From the NCBI RefSeq assembly GCF_001730525.1, contig NZ_MDFN01000012.1, positions 1 through 64,000 on the forward strand: a stretch of 64,000 nt of DNA, given 5' to 3'. The position numbers and the translations under genes are program-made. The stretch comes from Arcticibacter eurypsychrophilus (GTDB lineage: Bacteria > Bacteroidota > Bacteroidia > Sphingobacteriales > Sphingobacteriaceae). The notes beneath the pieces are model-generated. The model saw only the letters and a list, made by a program, of their open reading frames with translations, did not search any database and had not been told where the DNA came from. This document shows, piece after piece, positions 35,636-44,085 of the stretch. Numbering within the stretch: position 1 is the first letter of the stretch; every line of letters starts with the position of its first letter.

Positions 35636-37162
35636 TTAATGTTTGAAATGTCTAACCCCTGTGATTACCATTGCAACACCTTTATCGTTGGCCATGTCGA
35701 CTGAAAGTTTGTCTTTTATCGATCCTCCAGGTTGTAAAATAGCCTTTATGCCTGCGTTTGCAGCAATCTCCACGCAGTCTGGAAAGGGGAAAAAAGCATC
35801 GGAAGCCAAAACGGCGCCATCCACATTAAATCCAAATGATTTAGCTTTTTCTAAAGCCTGTAACAGGGCATCCACTCTGGAAGTCTGACCTACTCCGCTA
35901 GCGATTAGCTGTTGGTTTTTTGCAATCACAATCGTATTCGATTTTGTATGTTTTACCAGTTTATTGGCAAAATGAAGGTCTTTCAATTGTTCGGTAGTAG
36001 GCAACATATCAGTAACCGGAGTCATTTGTTCCGGACCTTCCATGGTACCATCTTTTTCCTGCTCAATCACGCCATTCAGCAGTGTCTTGAATATTTTAGT
36101 AGGAAGGGCTGTCTCTTTTCTTAACAACAGAATTCTGTTTTTCTTTTGTGTAAGAATTGTAATTGCTTCGGCACTAAAAGCAGGCGCAATCAGTACTTCG
36201 AAGAAAAGGTTGTTGATATCCAGTGCTGTTTGTGCGTCTACTTCACCATTACAAATGATTACCGCGCCAAAGGCAGAAATAGGGTCACAAGCAAGAGCAA
36301 TTTTCCAGGCTTCAAATAAGCTAGGATTAGAAGCAACTCCACATGCATTGGTATGTTTAAGAACCGCGAATGTTGGTTCATCAAATTCGTCTATCAAAGC
36401 AACTGCGGCATCAACATCTACCAGGTTATTATAGGAGAGTTCCTTTCCATTCAGCTTTTCGAACATCGCTTCCAGATCGCCATAGAAATAACCTTTCTGA
36501 TGTGGATTTTCTCCATAACGAAGGGTGGACGATTTCTGTTCGCTCTGTTTAAATACAGGTAAAGGGTTTTCGCGGTTGAAATAATTAAATATAGCGGTGT
36601 CGTAGTGAGAAGAAATATTGAATGCTTTTTTAGCAAACTCTTTACGATGCGACAATAAAGTCACACCATCGTTTTCTTCCAGAATGGTATTTAGTTCCTC
36701 GTAATTATCTTTAGAAGACAGGATTACTACGTCATTGAAATTCTTTGCAGCTGCCCGTATTAATGATATGCCACCAATGTCAATTTTTTCAATTACTTCA
36801 TCTTCGCCAAGACCGGCACGCACTGTTTCTTCAAATGGATAAAGATCAACAATGACCAAATCAATCTCAGGAATATCATATTCTGCAGATTGTATTTTGT
36901 CTTCTTCCAGATTTCTTCTGGATAAAATGCCACCGAATACTTTAGGATGCAATGTTTTTACGCGTCCACCTAATATTGAAGGATACCCGGTAAGGTCCTC
37001 CACACGGATGACGTCGAATCCAAGCTCCCTGATAAAGCTTTCTGTTCCACCTGTAGAATAAAAGGTAACACCTAAAGAATGAAGTTTTTTAATCAACGGT
37101 TCTAGCCCGTCTTTGTAATATACTGATATTAAAGCGTTTTTTATTTTGACAGGATGGCTCAT
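35636..37162 (-). CDS. purH: Bifunctional AICAR transformylase/IMP cyclohydrolase
   Basis: 508 residues; catalyses the last two steps of IMP synthesis. The N-terminal MGS-like cyclohydrolase domain (about 1-175) includes YSTGGTESFIRELG and GGRVKTLHPKVFGGIL; the C-terminal transformylase domain includes AVLKHTNACGVASNP and ends LQPGGSIKDKLSVDMANDKG. It is slightly shorter than the E. coli protein (529). A TATCTTTG element lies 20 bases before the start. Confidence 0.96.
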   Translation of the reverse strand: MSHPVKIKNALISVYYKDGLEPLIKKLHSLGVTFYSTGGTESFIRELGFDVIRVEDLTGYPSILGGRVKTLHPKVFGGILSRRNLEEDKIQSAEYDIPEIDLVIVDLYPFEETVRAGLGEDEVIEKIDIGGISLIRAAAKNFNDVVILSSKDNYEELNTILEENDGVTLLSHRKEFAKKAFNISSHYDTAIFNYFNRENPLPVFKQSEQKSSTLRYGENPHQKGYFYGDLEAMFEKLNGKELSYNNLVDVDAAVALIDEFDEPTFAVLKHTNACGVASNPSLFEAWKIALACDPISAFGAVIICNGEVDAQTALDINNLFFEVLIAPAFSAEAITILTQKKNRILLLRKETALPTKIFKTLLNGVIEQEKDGTMEGPEQMTPVTDMLPTTEQLKDLHFANKLVKHTKSNTIVIAKNQQLIASGVGQTSRVDALLQALEKAKSFGFNVDGAVLASDAFFPFPDCVEIAANAGIKAILQPGGSIKDKLSVDMANDKGVAMVITGVRHFKH

Positions 37163-37181
37163 TTATGGGAAAATTAAGCGG

Positions 37182-37189
37182 CAAAGATA
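37182..37189 (-). promoter_or_regulatory. Candidate -7 promoter element for purH
   Basis: TATCTTTG followed by CCG on the minus strand, identical to the element before rplC in this window. The transcription start would lie about 15 bases before the purH ATG. No TTG is present at the 19-bp distance upstream. Confidence 0.5.
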
Positions 37190-37347
37190 GGCTTTTTGTG
37201 ACGTAAGTTCCTAGCAGATTTAATAGTAAAACTAAGGAATAGTAATATTTCTTATTAAGGAATGATGTTTTTAGGTTGCTAATATGTTAGCGCTGGATTT
37301 TTAATCCATCAAAAATCAAGACATCATACCAAGGGATAAAAATCCAA

Positions 37348-38331
37348 TCATTTCTTAAAGGAAATCTTGCCTTTGAGAACATTATTCCGGTCCACTTTTT
37401 CTATTAAGCACGTTTTGCTGGCTATAAGGGTTTGTTTACTAGTTGAAATGTCACGTTTCTTAATCCTGGCATCCATTCCTAACATAAGAAGATTGCCTAC
37501 ATAACTCATTTGTTTGATCTTTTCTTCCCGGCCTGGATAGTCAGATGGTTGAGTATTTACCCCTTCTATGGGGTATTCTGATGGATTTTCAGATTGAAAG
37601 GTGCCGATGATTGCGCAGGGACTAAACGCTACACTGTTTAACAAGATGCTTTCATTGGTTTGATTTATAGAGGAATAGAGCATCAATGACATGCTTACGA
37701 GGATTAGGCAATCCTCAGGAACCGGTTCTGTAAAGGAGATGACCCGTCCTTCTACACTTTGATATCCTTCCAGATCGATATCCTGTACGCCCAGATTTTC
37801 ATAATACTCTTCCCTGAAGTTGAAAGCGACTAGCATTAGTCGGATGCGGTGTTTCATATAGGCTCCGCTTGCATTCTTTGGCCTTTTGATCTCTGTCTTG
37901 GTATTTAAGGAACCAAGGGTAACACTTACTAAACCATCTACGCTTTTATTAACTTCATGGGTTATTTGTAGCACTTCATGCAGTTTGCTATTTGCATTGA
38001 AGTCTAATCCTTGTAAAAAAGAAAGGTCGCCATCATGCAGATCCCTTTTCCCTTTCTCTCCGCTTACATTGTTCAATATTGACCGATACACAAGTTGGGT
38101 GCTTCTATACGCTGCTGTTCCGTCTTTAAAAAAATAAGCCGGTTCAAATGCTGTCCGGATAACCGCTGCTGCAGAACTCGAAAGTCCAAACTCATTAGCG
38201 CTCCTGATTGTTTTTTCAGTTTGCTTAAATGCCTTTGGTTTACCCTGGATGATGTTCTTCCCCCGATACCCGCGGTATATTACTGAACCTGCGGTTCCGT
38301 GAACCATTCCTTTTTGATCTATAGTTGCCAT
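37348..38331 (-). CDS. Bacteroidota-specific protein of unknown function
   Basis: 327 residues without signal peptide or membrane helices. The start (ATIDQKGMVHGTAGSVIYR, then YRGKNIIQGKPKAFKQTEKT) with its short Gly-rich turns and basic KPKxxKQT segment recurs in Bacteroidota hypothetical proteins, where it opens a predominantly beta fold. Later parts (SFTEPVPEDCLILVSMSLM) look like a repeated beta-sandwich. I cannot assign a role. It stands alone between purH and the accessory region, 185 bp from purH, and the MATIDQKG start has an A-rich upstream region as expected. Confidence 0.65.
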   Translation of the reverse strand: MATIDQKGMVHGTAGSVIYRGYRGKNIIQGKPKAFKQTEKTIRSANEFGLSSSAAAVIRTAFEPAYFFKDGTAAYRSTQLVYRSILNNVSGEKGKRDLHDGDLSFLQGLDFNANSKLHEVLQITHEVNKSVDGLVSVTLGSLNTKTEIKRPKNASGAYMKHRIRLMLVAFNFREEYYENLGVQDIDLEGYQSVEGRVISFTEPVPEDCLILVSMSLMLYSSINQTNESILLNSVAFSPCAIIGTFQSENPSEYPIEGVNTQPSDYPGREEKIKQMSYVGNLLMLGMDARIKKRDISTSKQTLIASKTCLIEKVDRNNVLKGKISFKK

Positions 38332-38763
38332 GTGATATAATTTATACAGGCAAAGTACTCCATTAGGAAATCCAATAACAAAAGAAAGAGGAAATTTTCC
38401 AATATCTTCTCCTATACGTATAAATTTTCTATAAGAGTGCAGGTAAATGAATTAATGTTAAAGGTAAAAATAATGTAATAATTATCTGTGTTAAGTCCGA
38501 CTTTAACTAGCCAGGATCGGAGTGATACCAGAGGCTTATGCGATTCTTTCCAGAAGGAAATACACGGGATAGTATAGATGATAACCTTTCTCCTACTCAA
38601 CTTATCAGTCCTGGAGGTTAGGTTAGGGAAGTCACTAATTCCGAATAGGTAAAATTGTTTATTCATGGGAGTGGTTTAAAATAAGGTTTTGGATTCTAAA
38701 AGTATTAAGGCCAATTTAAAATAGTGGCTTTTGTACCTGAGGCTCGGGCGATTGTCATCGAGG
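38332..38763. other. 432-bp gap without a supported gene
   Basis: The only open frame of any size is a minus-strand 84-codon frame at 38412-38666 that begins with ATG (MNKQFYLFGISDFPNLTS). It has no recognisable motif, no clear upstream signal and a composition unlike the neighbouring genes, so it may be chance or the remnant of a decayed gene. No terminator, repeat or RNA gene was seen. Confidence 0.4.
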
Positions 38764-40764
38764 TCAATATCTCACATTCAAATTAAATGCAACGCCCAAG
38801 CTATTACGTTTTACTATCCTGGCCTGACTAGATCGCTTCACGAAGGTTCCATTTGAAAGCAGGCTTGCGGATAAGTATAATGCTTCCCCTCTTTTCGGCT
38901 CCGTTTCATTTTTAATCCACTCTAATGTAACTATCACATCATCAGCCAGGCTTATGTCATAAGGCTTTAGGTCGACAGAAATTAATCCTGTTTGCTTTGC
39001 AGCAACAGGTATTAAAATATTTTGCGACAATATATTTTGAAAAGGCCTTCCGTTTTTCATGTCATAAATATTTAACCGAAACCATACCCTGGTACTCAGT
39101 CTGTTATAAGATATGTGAAAATTAAATGCATCGACAAAAACAGGCTGCGTTCTGACAGGAATCTTGATGCCCATTTCAGTGCCGAGCAGGTTATTAAATG
39201 GAGTGCTCAGAAACTTAGAGGTCGTTTTATTGCCAAGAACCTTTTTTCTTAATTTCTTAGAAGTAACCAGCACTTCTTTAAGCTGATTAATATCCTTGGC
39301 AAGCTTAATGGTAACACCATCTTTTAGGGCTAAAAGTTCATTTATTTTATAAACCTGCGATTTATATCCTATCATAGAAATCCGAAGGCTATCGTTAACT
39401 GAGGCATCTGTAATCCTTATTTCGAATTGACCACTCTCGTTAGTTACAGTTCCGATTTCTGCTTCTAGGGTTCCAATATTTACATAGGGCAAAGGTTTCC
39501 CTGTATAGCTGTCAAATACAGTGCCTTTAAGCGGCATGGCATTAGTGCCGGTTTTTTCGGGTTTTATCAGGCTAGTAGTTATTTTATCCGATCTTTTTAA
39601 TTCATTATAATAATCATCAAATCCTTCTATGTTTTTTAGCTCTTTATGTAAAAAAAGTCGTGTACTTTGTAACACATTATTATAGATATCCAGCTTATGG
39701 CTTGAAGAATTGAGTAGAAACGGAATGCAGGACAGATCTTCATGCCCGCTATTTGTAAAGCATAAATAATACTTTTTTATTTGCACCTTGTCGTAGTAAG
39801 AATATTGATCTACAGGCCGGGGACTGTTACTATTTCCGCTTTTCAGGTATAAATAAGAAATGTCTTTTATTCTTTCGTTGAGCAGTGCTGAACCAACTAT
39901 TTCCTTCAAATTCTTATCATCGTCTTCGCTTTCTCCAAAAACATGGTTCTCGCTACCGTCAAGTGAAACAAGGGCTTTTATTTCCGCGTTTCTGCTGATT
40001 AAAACCCCTGCACTCATACCTCCCCAACTGTACCCTATAACTGCCATCTTTTCAAAATCAATCTGAATCTCGTTTTGATTTTTGAGTGCATTTATTGCGT
40101 ATTCAGCATCGTATACCTGTTCCATCATATCTGCCTTTTTATCGGTCATATTTCCCGGATAGCGGCCAACAGAAGAAATTGAAAGAACAACATATCCACT
40201 TTCGGCCAGGTGTTCAAGGAGTTTGTAGTTTTCGAAGCTCATCCCGTTTAACCCTGCCATATAGAGAATTAAAGGCATTTTCTCTCTCGTCGGAATAGAG
40301 TTTCTATAGCTGTTGGTTTTGATTACTAAGAGATCTCTGGCATTTTCAGGCTTCAGTCCAGATTCCAATGCAAATTGTAGCGCAAGTTCTGCTGTGATTC
40401 CGGTGTAATCATCTTTGTCCTGGTACTTGTTAGCCCGCAGTTCAAAAAGTTTAAGTAAATCCCCGAAAACCATGCTGTAATTTTTTTTCTCTAAAGAGGG
40501 ATACCAAACATCTAAATCAAGAGGCCTGAAGTGTAACCGGTCTGCTATGGGGGTGTCAGCCTTGTAAAGTCTGGAAGAATCAACTAGTGTTAAGGTTTTA
40601 AAGCCCGCTAGAAACGCCTCTGTATTAACCTGGCTAGATGCTTTGATGAAGCATGCGGTTAGTAGAAAACTAAATAAAATTGGTCTCACTGATATGCTAT
40701 TTTGACGAACAACCAAAATACGGTGAACTCCTCTCTTTTTGGTAACCTTAACAATCTTTAACAA
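38764..40764 (-). CDS. Exported alpha/beta hydrolase fused to a carboxypeptidase-regulatory-like domain
   Basis: 666 codons to the first in-frame start (TTG at 40764). No ATG precedes the hydrophobic signal segment (about residues 29-45, FSFLLTACFIKASSQ); the true start could be this TTG or an internal GTG, or a frameshift has removed the original ATG. Residues about 60-380 form an alpha/beta hydrolase of the dienelactone-hydrolase type with the nucleophile Ser246 in GYSWGG and a candidate His in NSGHEDLSC. Residues about 415-500 form a CarboxypepD_reg-like beta-sandwich (GTVFDSYTGKPLPYVNIGT, GTVTNESGQFEI), the module otherwise found at the front of SusC proteins. The last 160 residues are beta-rich and unidentified. 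The hydrolase/regulatory-domain fusion suggests a periplasmic esterase or peptidase; its substrate is unknown. Confidence 0.7.
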   Translation of the reverse strand: MLKIVKVTKKRGVHRILVVRQNSISVRPILFSFLLTACFIKASSQVNTEAFLAGFKTLTLVDSSRLYKADTPIADRLHFRPLDLDVWYPSLEKKNYSMVFGDLLKLFELRANKYQDKDDYTGITAELALQFALESGLKPENARDLLVIKTNSYRNSIPTREKMPLILYMAGLNGMSFENYKLLEHLAESGYVVLSISSVGRYPGNMTDKKADMMEQVYDAEYAINALKNQNEIQIDFEKMAVIGYSWGGMSAGVLISRNAEIKALVSLDGSENHVFGESEDDDKNLKEIVGSALLNERIKDISYLYLKSGNSNSPRPVDQYSYYDKVQIKKYYLCFTNSGHEDLSCIPFLLNSSSHKLDIYNNVLQSTRLFLHKELKNIEGFDDYYNELKRSDKITTSLIKPEKTGTNAMPLKGTVFDSYTGKPLPYVNIGTLEAEIGTVTNESGQFEIRITDASVNDSLRISMIGYKSQVYKINELLALKDGVTIKLAKDINQLKEVLVTSKKLRKKVLGNKTTSKFLSTPFNNLLGTEMGIKIPVRTQPVFVDAFNFHISYNRLSTRVWFRLNIYDMKNGRPFQNILSQNILIPVAAKQTGLISVDLKPYDISLADDVIVTLEWIKNETEPKRGEALYLSASLLSNGTFVKRSSQARIVKRNSLGVAFNLNVRY

Positions 40765-40904
40765 GAATCAGAACCCTGTTAGACCTCCACTAAGTTGACA
40801 CTTTTCCATTTTTCAGAATAAAGGTCGTTTTCTTATACAATGTAAGATAGACTTTTCATGAATTCGTTTTGGCCGTTACAGACTAGAGAATAGAAATAAT
40901 GCTA

Positions 40905-41041
40905 CTACTTCTCTACCTTGAAAGTAAAATGTCTTTGAGAGAAATAACTGAAAATAGCCAAAATAATGGAAGTCAGAACCTTTGCAATCGTTGGGTAAAA
41001 AGCAAATGCTTCAACCATTAATTTCATGAAAGCATAGTTAA
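40905..41041 (-). pseudogene. Detached original 3' end of gtrA
   Basis: On the minus strand this stretch reads the last part of a GtrA protein (YAFMKLMVEAFAFYPT, AIFSYFSQRHFTFKVEK) to a TAG at 40907-40905. It is the distal copy of the duplication described at 40925-41180. The active gtrA frame now stops before it, so this tail is no longer translated from the gtrA start. HFTFKVEK is the probable ancestral C-terminus. Confidence 0.65.
40925..41041. repeat. 117-bp direct repeat, distal copy
   Basis: Identical base for base to 41064-41180 (offset 139). The two copies are separated by 22 bases (41042-41063) that are themselves a third copy of AATAACTGAAAATAGCCAAA plus AT, also present inside each repeat at 40943-40964 and 41082-41103. 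The pattern is a tandem duplication joined through a short repeated segment. Confidence 0.95.
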
Positions 41042-41517
41042 AATAACTGAAAATAGCCAAAATTAAAATGTCTTTGAGAGAAATAACTGAAAATAGCCAA
41101 AATAATGGAAGTCAGAACCTTTGCAATCGTTGGGTAAAAAGCAAATGCTTCAACCATTAATTTCATGAAAGCATAGTTAAGCATGAGGTTGGTAACTACT
41201 ATGGAGCCATAGCGGAAAAGCTGAATTCTACCTTTCAATTTTGAATCCGTAAAGATCAAGTATTTATTTAAAAGGAAACCGATTATGAAGGTAATAGTGC
41301 ATTCAATGGCCAGAGCGGCGATCGGGGCGGTCACTAACAATTTGGAAAGCCGGATGTCTTTTTGTTCTAATATATAATTGTAGGCCAGGTAATAGACAAC
41401 AATTCCGGTTGCAAAGGTAGAACCACCCGTTGCAAGGTATCTAAAAGTGTCACGAGAAATCCAGCGGGAAAATGGTGGGAAGAAAAAATCTATACAGGTT
41501 AATATTGCTTTTCGCAT
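41038..41517 (-). CDS. GtrA-family membrane protein with a rearranged C-terminus
   Basis: 159 residues from the ATG at 41517 (MRKAILTCIDFFFPP); the longer frame to 41547 is less likely. Four membrane helices of the GtrA type are visible: FRYLATGGSTFATGIVVYYL, the two hydrophobic segments around CTITFIIGFLLNKYLIF, and LTSIILAIFSYFSQRHF. GtrA proteins are thought to help flip or transfer polyprenyl-linked sugars in cell-surface glycosylation. The C-terminus reads RHFNFGYFQLF because a 139-bp tandem duplication fused the coding sequence to a copied segment; the presumed original ending RHFTFKVEK lies in the detached copy downstream. All four helices are intact, so the protein may still work. Confidence 0.8.
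   Translation of the reverse strand: MRKAILTCIDFFFPPFSRWISRDTFRYLATGGSTFATGIVVYYLAYNYILEQKDIRLSKLLVTAPIAALAIECTITFIIGFLLNKYLIFTDSKLKGRIQLFRYGSIVVTNLMLNYAFMKLMVEAFAFYPTIAKVLTSIILAIFSYFSQRHFNFGYFQLF
41064..41180. repeat. 117-bp direct repeat, proximal copy
   Basis: Identical to 40925-41041. This copy lies inside the active gtrA frame and encodes its fourth helix. The proximal copy continues without interruption into the rest of gtrA, which indicates that it holds the original upstream junction while the distal copy holds the original downstream one. Confidence 0.95.
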
Positions 41518-41954
41518 AATTAGAATGTGCACGAAAGTAAGAATCAAAGCGAATTTTCCGGCAAACTGCGGCTATTATCATGTAACATAAAGTTCATAAG
41601 GCGAAAAATACCCTACTGATGTACTTTGCCACGTGCCCGCAGCCAGGGTAATTGTAATTTCGATAAGACAACATTCAATTCGAGTATTTTTAGGTGATCA
41701 GGCATATATAGATTTTAGAGAGCAATTTTTATAAAGGCAAGTTAAAATATTTGCTGGAATTAAAATTATCTATCATTATTTCCTTGTTATTTGATAATTT
41801 AATGTGATAACAAATCCATGCTTTCAACCAAAGCAGATCTTTGCCTATAAGCCTTACAGATGTTTTTATTTTTCCGCTGATTATCATAAACTCATTCTAT
41901 TAATCAAAAGAATTTTTTATTTTTGATAATGAGTTTTTCATGATGAAAACATGA
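41518..41954. other. Non-coding stretch with a long nested hairpin
   Basis: No gene is visible. At 41883-41946 a nested inverted repeat is present: ATCAT and AAACTCATT (41883-41896) pair with AATGAGTTT and ATGAT (41928-41946, three bases inserted between the right-hand parts). An inner stem ATCAAAA/TTTTGAT (41903-41909 and 41921-41927) lies within it. A further TTTTCAT-G-ATGAAAA palindrome sits at 41935-41949. It could be a terminator for either strand or the residue of a small repeat element next to the truncated gene that follows. Confidence 0.45.
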
Positions 41955-42281
41955 AAATGTTGGTCTGAGAATAACGCTTATATAGATCCGCAGACTCCTT
42001 TGGCTATAGGGGTTGATCAGTTGGTGGAGGTGATTTACAACTCTTACAAAACGTTTCCTGGTAGAAAGTTTAGTTTAATTGCTCAGGCAGACTGTCATCA
42101 CGGTAGCGGTCGTTTTATGTGGGAACTTGTTGTGGCTAACCAGGATGTCGTAGAGGGAATGGATTACTTCGAATACAATGAAAAAAATCAAATTATCCGT
42201 ATCATCGGTTTCTTTGGCCTTTTATTATCGACTAGCAAAAAGAGTGAAGTAACCCGAACACGAATAAACCAAACCACATGA
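41955..42281 (+). pseudogene. Truncated SnoaL-like (NTF2-fold) protein
   Basis: The frame starts right after a TGA at 41952 and reads WSENNAYIDPQTPLAIG, FPGRKFSLIAQADCHHGSGR, then FMWELVVANQDVVEGMDYF. This matches the C-terminal two thirds of SnoaL-like proteins, in which WSE...YIDPQTP marks the mid-domain. The first 35-40 residues of the fold are missing, the only ATGs just upstream (41941-41961) are out of frame, and the first start-type codon in frame is a TTG at 42000, inside the fold. A decayed gene is the simplest reading; a hairpin-rich stretch abuts its broken end. Confidence 0.65.
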
Positions 42282-42296
42282 TTTCGAATTTAAATA

Positions 42297-43184
42297 ATGG
42301 CAAATAAAAGGGTCCAAAGCTATGTAGGGAGTAAACAGATTACAATTGAAGATGAGCTAAAAGGCATATCATTTCCTGCTATAATACATTATCCAACTTT
42401 GGAATCCCCCACGCTTGTGGCTTTCGGGCCTTACGTGATGGAAGTAAGTGTGGATTCCATAATAATGGAAGGGCAGTTTCCCTTAATAGTCATATCTCAT
42501 GGCAACGGCGGATCACATTTACTATACCGTACGATCAGCATGCATTTAGCCCGGCATGGTTACATTGTGGTTATGCCCGAGCACTATGGAAACAATCGCA
42601 ATAACAATACTCTCGAAAACACGGAGGAAAACCTCGTGCTTCGACCCCGCCATATCAGCATAACCATTAATGTAGTGACACAAATGGCGTTTTTTCAGGA
42701 AAGTCTTTTACTTGAAAGCATAGCGGTGATCGGGCATTCTATGGGAGGATATACCGCTTTAGCTTTAGCAGGCGGTGTACCTTATACGCGGGAAGGGAAA
42801 AAAGTAGATGTTGCTGCTGACCCCAGAGTAAAAGCCTTAGTACTGCTTGCTCCCGGAGCCGGGTGGTTTGCTGATAACTTACAAAAGGTAACCGTCCCGA
42901 TTTTGCTGCTGACGGCTGAACATGATCCAATTACGCCTGACTGGAATGCTGCAGTTGTTATTAACGGTGTTCCTGATTCATCTATGGTTACTTTTCGAAA
43001 AGTTGATAACGCGGGACATTTTTCCTTTTTAAGTCCATTCCCTGAAACTATGAGAAACCCGAACTTCCAACCAGCTACTGATCCACAAGGCTTTGACCGG
43101 GAGATATTTCATCAACAGCTTCAGGTAGAAATTTCTATCTTTTTAAATGCTATCCTGATTAAAACTTCCGGCTTAAAATGGTAG
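42297..43184 (+). CDS. Alpha/beta hydrolase (dienelactone-hydrolase type)
   Basis: 295 residues without a signal peptide, thus probably cytoplasmic. The nucleophile elbow is GHSMGG with Ser148, preceded by PLIVISHGNGGSH (oxyanion strand) and followed by LLLTAEHDPITPDW (acid) and VDNAGHFSFL (His). The organisation resembles predicted dienelactone hydrolases and related small esterases. The substrate is unknown. It begins 15 bp after the SnoaL-like remnant and may once have shared its operon. Confidence 0.85.
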   Translation: MANKRVQSYVGSKQITIEDELKGISFPAIIHYPTLESPTLVAFGPYVMEVSVDSIIMEGQFPLIVISHGNGGSHLLYRTISMHLARHGYIVVMPEHYGNNRNNNTLENTEENLVLRPRHISITINVVTQMAFFQESLLLESIAVIGHSMGGYTALALAGGVPYTREGKKVDVAADPRVKALVLLAPGAGWFADNLQKVTVPILLLTAEHDPITPDWNAAVVINGVPDSSMVTFRKVDNAGHFSFLSPFPETMRNPNFQPATDPQGFDREIFHQQLQVEISIFLNAILIKTSGLKW

Positions 43185-43278
43185 TTCCTCAAACTTCATC
43201 CAAGTCATCTATTACGGAAAAATTCTTTTAGTTTAGTGCCCTGAGTTATGATAACTTAAAAATCCTTAACCAACTAGT

Positions 43279-44049
43279 ATGAATGACATTGAAAAGTATT
43301 TTCGGGAGAACGATCAGCGCCTGATACATAAATGGAACCATTATTTTGACGTCTATGAAAAACATTTCAGTAGATTTAGAAATAAGGAAGTCGTAATCCT
43401 GGAAATTGGAGTGTCTCAGGGAGGAAGCCTGCAGATGTGGAAGGATTACTTCGGTGTAAATGCAAAAATATATGGCATTGATGTCAATCCTAAGTGTAAG
43501 GATTTAGAAGAAGAGAATATAAAAATATTTATAGGTTCTCAATCTGACCGAAAATTTCTAAAGACAGTGAAGCAGCAAATGCCTCCTATAGATATCCTGA
43601 TAGATGATGGAGGACATACCATGAATCAACAGATTGTGAGCTATGAGGAGCTTTTTTCGTCTATCAAAGACAATGGGGTTTATTTTTGTGAGGATGTTCA
43701 CACCTCTTACTGGTTAGGCCATGGGGGCGGTTATAAAAGGCGCGGAACCTTTATTGAATACAGTAAAAAGTTCATAGATCTTTTAAATGCCTATCATTCT
43801 GAACAACGAGCGTTAAATGTTAATGATTTTACACGTTCAGTTGATTCAATTCATTTTTATGACAGCATTGTTGTCGTTGAGAAAAAAAAGAGATCTGCTC
43901 CTTTCGATGAAAAGACAGGTATAACTTCCTTTCAGAATAACAAGAAAACGAAGCTGCAGAAGATTCAGGATAGATTGATTAAAGAATCACTTACTACGAT
44001 AAACAAAACACTGCGTTTTTTCAGATTAGGGGGATTTATCTGGAAATAA
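43279..44049 (+). CDS. Class I SAM-dependent methyltransferase, CmcI-like
   Basis: 256 residues. The Rossmann core is visible as ILEIGVSQGGSLQMWKDYFG (motif I), IYGIDVNPKCKDLEEENIKI (motif II), DILIDDGGHTMNQQIVSYEE (motif IV) and NGVYFCEDVHTSYWLG. This pattern is that of the cephalosporin-hydroxylase-like/O-methyltransferase group commonly found in polysaccharide or secondary-metabolite gene sets. The C-terminal 50 residues are basic and probably helical. It is a single gene, divergent from nothing and convergent with purN. The acceptor is unknown. Confidence 0.82.
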   Translation: MNDIEKYFRENDQRLIHKWNHYFDVYEKHFSRFRNKEVVILEIGVSQGGSLQMWKDYFGVNAKIYGIDVNPKCKDLEEENIKIFIGSQSDRKFLKTVKQQMPPIDILIDDGGHTMNQQIVSYEELFSSIKDNGVYFCEDVHTSYWLGHGGGYKRRGTFIEYSKKFIDLLNAYHSEQRALNVNDFTRSVDSIHFYDSIVVVEKKKRSAPFDEKTGITSFQNNKKTKLQKIQDRLIKESLTTINKTLRFFRLGGFIWK

Positions 44050-44085
44050 CCGGATTCGTGTATAATAAAGCAAAGCTTCACCTTC

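Noticed and set aside
35643-36636. Many overlapping frames opposite or within purH
   Set aside because: All are shadows of purH, whose two domains account for the whole stretch.
38412-38666. Minus-strand 84-codon frame with an ATG
   Set aside because: No motif, no clear upstream signal; described only as content of the gap.
40925-41180. Insertion sequence or CRISPR-like array
   Set aside because: The repeats are two copies of coding sequence from gtrA with no transposase, terminal inverted repeats or regular spacers.
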